A stretch of DNA of 64,000 nt from Pseudomonas baltica. Lineage in GTDB: Bacteria; Pseudomonadota; Gammaproteobacteria; Pseudomonadales; Pseudomonadaceae. Positions 53,283 through 60,300 of this stretch are shown here, in pieces. A model generated the notes under the pieces. The model saw only the letters and a list, made by a program, of their open reading frames with translations, did not search any database and was not told the origin of the DNA. The translations under genes were made by a program, and so were the position numbers. How positions within the stretch are numbered: the first letter of the stretch is position 1; each line of letters starts with the position of its first letter. The stretch is taken from contig NZ_CP134771.1 of the NCBI RefSeq assembly GCF_031880315.1, positions 620,001-684,000 of the forward strand, read 5' to 3'.

Positions 53283-54673
53283 GAACGGGCCACTTTGGCG
53301 TTGTCGGCCGAAGCAGGCGCCTGACGCCAGCGCGCGCCGCTGTGCTCGGCGGGCAAACGATCGCCCTGGCCGAACAGCTTGTGGCGCAGGCTGCCCTGGG
53401 CGTATTCGGTCTTGTACAGGCCGCGGGCCTGCAACACCGGGATCACCAGGTCGATGAAGTCTTCGTAGCTTTCCGGGGTCACGGTGCGGGTCAGGTTGAA
53501 GCCGTCCAGGCCGGTGTCTTCGATCCAGGCCTGCAACGCATCCGCCACTTGCTCGGGGTCACCGACCAGTGCCGGGTAGCGGCCACCCAAGGCGTTCTCT
53601 TCAAGGATGCGGCGTACCGTCCAGTCGTTGTTGCGGGTCAGGGTCTTGACCGCCGACTCGATGGCATTGTTTTTCTCATAGCGGATCGGCTCGTCCAGTG
53701 CATAGCGCGACAGGTCGATGCCAGTGGACGCGGCATAGTGCGCCAGGCCCGCCTCGGGATTGGCATAACGCAGGTATTCGGCGTGTTTCTCGCGGGCCAG
53801 GGCCTCGGTGGCGCCGACCACCACGCTGATGCCCATGAACACCTTGACCGCCTGGGGGTCACGGCCGGCCTTGCGCGCGCTGTCGCGAATGGTGTCGACC
53901 GCGACTTTGACTGCCGCACGGCTCTGGCCACTGATGAACACGCACTCGGCATGCTCGCCAGCGAAACGCTGGCCACGGGGCGAAGAGCCGGCCTGGAACA
54001 ATACCGGGGTGCGCTGCACCGAGGGCTCGCACAAGTGATAGCCCTCGACCTGATAGAACTCGCCACGGTGCTCGACCTTGTGCACCTTGCCGGGCTGGGC
54101 ATAGACGCGGCGTTCGCGGTCCTTGACCACGGCGTCGTCTTCCCAGCTGCCTTCCCAGAGTTTGTACAGCACCTCGAGGTATTCATCGGCCTGATCGTAG
54201 CGTCGGTCGTGCTCGACCTGGGCCGGGCGGCCCATGGCAGTGGCGGCGCTTTCCAGATAACCGGTGACGATGTTCCAGCCGATGCGGCCGCGGGTCAGAT
54301 GATCGAGGGTCGACATGCGCCGGGCGAACAGATACGGCGCGTCGTAGCTGAGGTTGGCAGTCAGGCCGAAGCCCAGGTGGCGGGTCACCGCGGCCATGGC
54401 CGAGACCAGCAGCAAGGGATCGTTGACCGGCAGCTGGATGCTCTCCTTGAGCGTCAGGTCGATGCCCTGCTGGTAGACGTCATAGACCCCGACGATATCG
54501 GCAATGAACAGCCCGTCGAACAGCCCGCGCTCCAGGGTCTTGGCCAGGTCGGTCCAGTATTCGAGGGTGTTGTATTCGGTCGACCGGTCCCGCGGATGGG
54601 TCCACAGGCCGTGATTGATGTGCCCCACGCAGTTCATGTTGAAGGCGTTGAGCAGGATCTGTTTGTGTGCCAT
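53279..54673 (-). CDS. FMN-dependent monooxygenase, NtaA/SnaA/DszA family
   Basis: This 464-residue luciferase-like flavin monooxygenase begins KQILLNAFNMNCVGHINHGLWTHPRD. Further family blocks are GLFDGLFIADIVGVYDVYQ, MAAVTRHLGFGLTANLSYDAPYLFARRMSTLDHLTRGRIGWNIVTGYL and PVLFQAGSSPRGQRFAGEHAECVF. Relatives (DszA, DmoA, SnaA, NtaA) split C-S or C-N bonds with reduced FMN supplied by a separate reductase. With two SfnB proteins and an importer in the same operon, an organosulfur compound such as a sulfone or sulfide is the likely target. No flavin reductase gene is visible in the operon. Confidence 0.9.
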   Translation of the reverse strand: MAHKQILLNAFNMNCVGHINHGLWTHPRDRSTEYNTLEYWTDLAKTLERGLFDGLFIADIVGVYDVYQQGIDLTLKESIQLPVNDPLLLVSAMAAVTRHLGFGLTANLSYDAPYLFARRMSTLDHLTRGRIGWNIVTGYLESAATAMGRPAQVEHDRRYDQADEYLEVLYKLWEGSWEDDAVVKDRERRVYAQPGKVHKVEHRGEFYQVEGYHLCEPSVQRTPVLFQAGSSPRGQRFAGEHAECVFISGQSRAAVKVAVDTIRDSARKAGRDPQAVKVFMGISVVVGATEALAREKHAEYLRYANPEAGLAHYAASTGIDLSRYALDEPIRYEKNNAIESAVKTLTRNNDWTVRRILEENALGGRYPALVGDPEQVADALQAWIEDTGLDGFNLTRTVTPESYEDFIDLVIPVLQARGLYKTEYAQGSLRHKLFGQGDRLPAEHSGARWRQAPASADNAKVARS

Positions 54674-54709
54674 GGAGTGATCTCTTGGTGGCGCGAGCAG
54701 CCTGCGCAG

Positions 54710-55948
54710 TCAGATGTAGCCTTTGCGCGGCGGCAGTTGCTGATTGAGGTGGAAGTTGCCGATGGCGTGGTACTTCCAGCGCACCGGGTCGTGCAGGGTG
54801 TGCACGCGGGCGTTGCGCCAGTGGCGATCCAGGCCGTGCTCGCTGAGGGACGCGCGGGCGCCACCCAGTTCGATCAACTTGCTGCCGGCAGCCAGCGATA
54901 CTTCCGTGCTCAAGGCCCGGGCGGCGGCCACCGCCAAGGATGCGTGGGCAACATTCGCGGCATCGGGCGCGTGCAGCGTGGCATCGACGGCGGTGCCTGC
55001 GCGTTCGAGCAAGGCTTCGGCGGCGTGCAGCCGGATCGCCAGGCGGCCGATCTCGCTGATGGTCAGTGGGTCGTCGCTGGCCTTGTCGACGCCGGAATCC
55101 GGCCACGGCCGTGCGTGTTCACGCACGAAGCGCAGGGTGTCTTCATAAGCGGCGCGGGCGATGCCGGTGTCGATGGCGGCATGCATCAATTGTGCGTGCG
55201 GGCCGACGCTGGTCGGGCGATCGAACGACGCCTGAAACGGCACGATGTCGCGCGCTTGCACGTAAACGTTGTCGAGCACCACAGAGCCGCTGCCGGTGGT
55301 GCGCTGGCCGAAGCCGGACCAGTCGTCGACGATGCTCAGCCCTTGGGTATCGCGATCGATGAAGACCATCTGCTGCACACCCTGCTCGTCCACCGCCGAG
55401 GTCGGAATCCGCTGGGCATACAAAGCCCCGGTGGCGTAGAACTTGCGGCCGTTGATGCGATAACCCTCACCGTCGCGGGTCAACGCAGTGGTACGAATCT
55501 GCGAGGTGCTGGTGCCCAGCTCGGCCAGCGCGTTGCCGAAGCGCGCACCGGCCAGCACTTCGGCGAACAAGCGCTGCTGCTGGGCCAGGCTGCCGTTGAC
55601 GCGCAACACTTGCAGTGCATAAAAATGGTTCTGCGGAATCTGCCCCAGCGAGCCATCGGCCTGGGCAATCCGCGCGATCACCTTGGCCAGCGTCACGCTG
55701 CTGACCTCGGCACCGCCAAAGGCTCGCGGCACGGTGATGCCCCATAGCCCGGAGCGAGAAAACGCCTCCAGTTCGGTATGCGGCAAGCGGCGCTCGCGAT
55801 CACGCAGCGCAGCGTCAAGGCTGAACTGCTGCGCCAATACCTCGGCCGCAGCGAGGGCCTGGGCATCATTCTCGATCAGCACAACGCGCCCTGTAGCGAG
55901 GGGGCTGGCTCCCGACGAAGATGTACCTGATTGCAAGGGTGCGTTCAT
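54710..55948 (-). CDS. sfnB: SfnB-family sulfur acquisition oxidoreductase (copy 2)
   Basis: This 412-residue flavoprotein has the acyl-CoA dehydrogenase/DszC fold. RDRERRLPHTELEAFSRSGLWGITVPRAFGGAEVSS is near 50-85, QADGSLGQIPQNHFYALQVLR near 98 and DDWSGFGQRTTGSGSVVLDNV near 205. The C-terminal signature LDRHWRNARVHTLHDPVRWKYHAIGNF is shared with the next gene. SfnB proteins help use alkyl sulfones as sulfur source in Pseudomonas putida; the true reaction is probably flavin-dependent oxidation. It begins 4 nt after the first sfnB copy ends. Residues about 12-20 (GASPLATG) come from a REP-like sequence. Confidence 0.9.
   Translation of the reverse strand: MNAPLQSGTSSSGASPLATGRVVLIENDAQALAAAEVLAQQFSLDAALRDRERRLPHTELEAFSRSGLWGITVPRAFGGAEVSSVTLAKVIARIAQADGSLGQIPQNHFYALQVLRVNGSLAQQQRLFAEVLAGARFGNALAELGTSTSQIRTTALTRDGEGYRINGRKFYATGALYAQRIPTSAVDEQGVQQMVFIDRDTQGLSIVDDWSGFGQRTTGSGSVVLDNVYVQARDIVPFQASFDRPTSVGPHAQLMHAAIDTGIARAAYEDTLRFVREHARPWPDSGVDKASDDPLTISEIGRLAIRLHAAEALLERAGTAVDATLHAPDAANVAHASLAVAAARALSTEVSLAAGSKLIELGGARASLSEHGLDRHWRNARVHTLHDPVRWKYHAIGNFHLNQQLPPRKGYI
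55893..55913. repeat. REP fragment inside the second sfnB coding region
   Basis: GTAGCGAGGGGGCTGGCTCC (55893-55912) differs from the common REP sequence by only a few bases. It is read in frame as the peptide GASPLAT near the N terminus of the flavoprotein gene at 54710-55948. Confidence 0.7.
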
Positions 55949-55952
55949 GGGC

Positions 55953-57188
55953 TCAGATCCAGGAGTGGCGCGCAGGCAATGCGCCGTTGAGGTAGTAATT
56001 ACCGACGGCGTGCACCTTCCAGCGCACTGGGTCATGGAGGGTATGGGTGCGGGCGTTGCGCCAATGGCGATCGAGGTTGAACTCGGCCAGGGTGGCGCGG
56101 CTGCCGGCCAGCTCGAAGAGTTTTTCGCTGGCCTGCAGGGCGATCTCGGTGGTCAGCACCTTGGCCTCGGCCACCGCGATCGAAGCTCGCGCAGCGCTGG
56201 CATCATCCAGTGGCTGCGCGGCGACTTCATCGAGCGTGCGGCCAGCCCGCTCGAGCAGGGCGTCAGCGGCCAGCAGTTCGATCTGCAACTTGCCGACCTC
56301 AGCGATCACAAAGGGCTCCATCCGCGCGTGCTCGACCTGCGCGTCATGCCAGGGCCGCGACTTGTCGCGCACGAAAGCGATGGCATCGGCCACCGCGGCA
56401 TGGGCGATGCCTGCGTCGATGGCGGCCTGAATCAACTGCGAGAACGCGCCCTGGATATTCGCCATCTGCGCCAGATGCCCGCTATGGATGACCCGCTCGG
56501 CAGGCACCACCACGTCGTCGAGTAACACGGTGCCGCTGGCGGTGGTGCGCTGGCCGAAACCGGACCAGTCATCGACGATGCGCAGGCCAGGGCTGCCGCG
56601 CTCGACGAACGCCATCACCGCCTGGCCGTTCTCGTCCAGCGCCTTGACACTGACCCAATGGGCGAACAAGGCGCCGGTGGAATAGAATTTTTCGCCCTTG
56701 ATGCGGTAGCTGCCATCGGCCTGGCGCTGTGCAGTGGCGCGCAGGTCGAGGGTATGTCTAGTGCCCCGCTCCGGGCCGCCGTTACCGATGCGCCGGCCTT
56801 CGAGGATGCTCTGGAACAACGCCTGCTGTTGCGCGGGCTCGGCCACATGACGCAGCACACTGAGCACCCCGAAGTGATTCTGCGGGATCTGCCCCAGCGC
56901 CGGGTCGGCCTGGCAGATGATCTTGAATACTTCGGCGACGGTCACATAGCTGACCTCGGCGCCGCCGTACGCACGAGGGACGGTGATGCCGCCCAGACCG
57001 CTGGCGGTGAAGCGCTCAAGCTCGGCCCAGGGCAGCCGTCGCTCGCGATCACGCAAGGCCGCATCACGGCTCGCGTACTCGGCGAACTCGCGGGCCGCCT
57101 GTAGGGCTTCGGCGTCGGTGGCGATCACATGGGCGGGGAACACAGCCGGAGCGGTGTCTGCCGGGAGCTGCGCGGAAAAGGTAGTCAC
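55953..57188 (-). CDS. sfnB: SfnB-family sulfur acquisition oxidoreductase (copy 1)
   Basis: This 411-residue flavoprotein of the DszC/acyl-CoA-dehydrogenase fold is the first gene of the operon. RDRERRLPWAELERFTASGLGGITVPRAYGGAEVSY is near 45, QADPALGQIPQNHFGVLSVLR near 92, DDWSGFGQRTTASGTVLLDDVVVP near 200 and DRHWRNARTHTLHDPVRWKVHAVGNYYLNG at the end. It is clearly a tandem duplicate of the next gene, diverged throughout. The acyl-CoA dehydrogenase name would mislead: DszC relatives act as monooxygenases with FMNH2. The promoter should lie in the AT-rich gap 57189-57391. Confidence 0.92.
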   Translation of the reverse strand: MTTFSAQLPADTAPAVFPAHVIATDAEALQAAREFAEYASRDAALRDRERRLPWAELERFTASGLGGITVPRAYGGAEVSYVTVAEVFKIICQADPALGQIPQNHFGVLSVLRHVAEPAQQQALFQSILEGRRIGNGGPERGTRHTLDLRATAQRQADGSYRIKGEKFYSTGALFAHWVSVKALDENGQAVMAFVERGSPGLRIVDDWSGFGQRTTASGTVLLDDVVVPAERVIHSGHLAQMANIQGAFSQLIQAAIDAGIAHAAVADAIAFVRDKSRPWHDAQVEHARMEPFVIAEVGKLQIELLAADALLERAGRTLDEVAAQPLDDASAARASIAVAEAKVLTTEIALQASEKLFELAGSRATLAEFNLDRHWRNARTHTLHDPVRWKVHAVGNYYLNGALPARHSWI

Positions 57189-57276
57189 ACGGGCCTCGCT
57201 TCATTGGCGTAGGCCGGAACTGCGGGCAGGTCCGGTCATCGTTTGAAATGCTGTTTTGCTAGAACGGCGGCGATGT

Positions 57277-57351
57277 CCGGTGGACCGGTGTGCTTATGTT
57301 ATGCGGGAATAAAAAAAATTATAAATAGCGATTTAGAATATATATATATTC
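57277..57351. promoter_or_regulatory. two palindromes upstream of the sfnB operon
   Basis: CCGGTGGACCGG (57277-57288) is a dyad with arms CCGGT/ACCGG. GAATATATATATATTC (57336-57351) is a perfect 16-bp AT-rich palindrome about 150 bp before the first sfnB start. The DNA between them is AT-rich. Either could be a regulator site for the sulfur operon; the first lies about 90 bp upstream of the start codon. No sigma54 -24/-12 sequence (TGGC-N7-TTGC type) was found in this gap. Confidence 0.4.
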
Positions 57352-57391
57352 GCGTTACTGCTGAGCCCCCTAAATCACTTCGCATCGCCGA

Positions 57392-60300
57392 TCAATCAGC
57401 GCGCCCCGGCAGCAACAGCACAAATATCGTCTCCCCGCCTCGCCCATGCACCACCATCAGCCGCCCACCATGGGCCTCGACGATCGACTTGCAGATGGCC
57501 AGGCCCATGCCCATACCGCTGGCCTTGGTGGAGTAGAACGCCTGGAAGACTTGTTCGCTGTTTGCCGCAGCGACGCCAGGACCGCTGTCCTCGACCATCA
57601 ACAGCACCCCTTGCGGCAGCGCCCGCAGCTCCAGGCGCAGCAGCCGTGCGGCGGGCTCGACCCGGTGCATGGCCTCCACCGCATTGCTGATGAGATTGAG
57701 CACCACCTGCTGCAATTGCACCGGGTCGCCCTGCAGCGCGGGCAGCGGATCGATGAGCATCCGCACGGCGACGTGTTTGTCCTCCAGCTCCGCGCGGGTC
57801 AACTCCACGACGCGACGCACCAGTGCGTCGAGGGCCAGCGGCTGACGGCGCATGGGCTCCTGGCATGCCAGCGAGCGCATGGCACTGACGATATCGGCGG
57901 CGCGGCGGCCGTCGCTGAGGATGTCGCGCACGCCCTCGGTGGCTTCTTCCAGCGCCGGGGTATCGCGTTCCAGCCAGCGCAGGCTGGCACTGGCGTTGGC
58001 CAGGATCGACAGCAGCGGCTGGTTGATTTCGTGGGCGATCGAAGCAGCGAGCTCGGCCAGCACCGTGCGCTGGCTGATCTGCGCCATCTCCGCCCGCGCG
58101 CTGCGCAATGCGGCCTGGGAGCCCACCAGCCGCGTTTCGCTGTCGCGCCGCCGGCGGTTCTCTTCCAGCAAGTCTTCGTAAAGCCGCGCGGTGGTCAGGG
58201 AAATCGCCGCCTGCGCGGCCAGTACTTCGAGCACGTCGACCCTGGCCGGGTTGAACACCCCGGCCACCAGTAGATTTTCCAGGTACAGGGCGCCAATGAT
58301 CTCGCTTTGTTTGAGCAACGGCACGCACAGCACCGAGCCGGTGCGGCGGCCACGCAAGTACGGATCATCGACGAAGCGTTCGGGATGGCGGGCATTTTCA
58401 ATGACGATCGAGCGCCGGCTGCGCAAGGCGGTCCGCACCAGGCTCAAGGGCAGTTCATCGGCCCGCGGGGCATGGCGCACCAGGCTGACGTCAACGCCCT
58501 CGGCACTGGCGTGCCCGAGCGCTTCGACGCTGAGGTTGTCGCCTTGCATCAGCAGCAACGTGGCATGGCTGGCGCCGGCATGCACGATAGTATTGGCCAG
58601 CAGGGTCTTGAGCAGTTGCTCGACCTGCAGCTCGCGGGAAAGCGCCTGGCAGGCCTTGGTGATGGACATCATGTCCAACTGTTGCTGACCGCCTGGCAGG
58701 TCGACGCTGGCTCGGGGGCCCATGGCCTGCTCTTGCAGATAAGGATGTTGCGCTTCCATCTGCTCGGCCAAGCCGTGGGCACCCCATTGCCGCCAGGCAT
58801 CGCGCGCCTTGCGCAGGTGGGTGCGGGTCGACACCGTCAGGCCCAGCGCCTGATGACAGCGGCTGGCCAGCTCGTGGGCCAGGCCCTGAATGTGTACCGC
58901 GCCACAGCCCAGCGCCTTGGACACCGACGCGTCGTACAGGCGCAGCGCCTCCAGGGTCTGCCCTTTGGCGCGCAACACCTCGGCGCGGCCCAGATCGAGA
59001 CGATCGCCGAACGCTTTGGGGTTGAGCGACGCCAGGTACTGCAGGCGCTCCATCGGGTGCTCCAGTGCGCTCAGCGAGGCAGGCGAACCGTCCAGCCGGG
59101 CTGCACTGTTGAGCACCGAGAACAACGCCAGATCAATCAGATGAATATGCGCCGGCGCCGCCCAGCTGAGCGCCCAGGCCTGATCCAGTTCGAGGCTGGC
59201 GCGCCGGAAGTTGCCTTCAAGATAGAAGAACAGCCCTTCGAACAGGTGCCACCAATACTGCGCCGGCCCGACGTGCGTCACCGCCATGCGCCGAGCCATT
59301 TCGTCACGACTGGGCAGCGCTATAGCGCCCGAGCCCCCTCCCGCCAGCCGGCGAATGTACAGGGCCTGGATGAACAGAATGTTCTGGGAGTCGATGAATT
59401 CGAGGTTCTGCGCCAACGCCAGGCCGGTGTCGATCTGGCGCAGCGTACGCTCGATCGGCGCGCCCATCACCAACAGGTCGGAGACGATATGGTTGTTGGC
59501 ATAACAGCCCATGACCGGCGTATCTTGCGCCAGGCTGGTGCGCAGCGCCTGCTCGGCACAGCCCAGGGCGAAGGGCAACGGCCGGGCCCAGGCACTGATG
59601 CGGTCCAGTGCCAGCAGCACCGAGGGGCGCTGCTCGACATAGCCGCGCTGATCGACCAGATGCAGCGCCATCTGCGCCCATTTGAAACCTTCGCCATGGC
59701 TGTCGTGGCGGTGCGCGCTGGACACCCCGAACCAGGCGAAGGTACGGGCGGCCGCAGCGCTGAGGCCATGTTCAAGGCTGAGCCGCACGCCGTGGCAGAG
59801 CAGCACGAACATCAAATTGCGCTGCACGAAGCAGCCGATGATGCCGGCGGTGGTCAGCAATCCGACCAAGCGGGCGATACGGCCGTCAGTGGTAACGGGC
59901 AGGTCGCTCAGGGAAGCGACCTGGCGCCCTGCCAGGCTAGCCTGTACCGCCCGCCAGGCCGCGTCGGCCTGGGCGTCATCGGGCGCGACATCGACCTGCA
60001 AGCCCAGACATGCCAACGCTTCGACGGCGGCACCGACGGCCCCGGCGTAGTCGCCGGCAAGCAGCAGAATCTCGGTCTTGAGAACGTACAGCGACGACAA
60101 CGCCGCGCTGTCATCGACCCAGCCGAGCAACGCGACGATCTGTTCATCGGCCTTCAGGTACTGGGTGCTGAGGATCAGGCACTGGGCGCGCAGAAAGGCC
60201 ATTTCATAGATCAGCGGCGAATCCGCTGGCGTCCCCTGTTCACTCAGCAAGTGCTGCGCGTGGGCCAGGTAGTCGAGCGCGAAGGTTGCTGCGGCGGCGT

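Noticed and set aside
53342..55747. Long open frame antisense to the monooxygenase and second sfnB gene
   Set aside because: It spans the junction of two real genes and has no recognisable motif.
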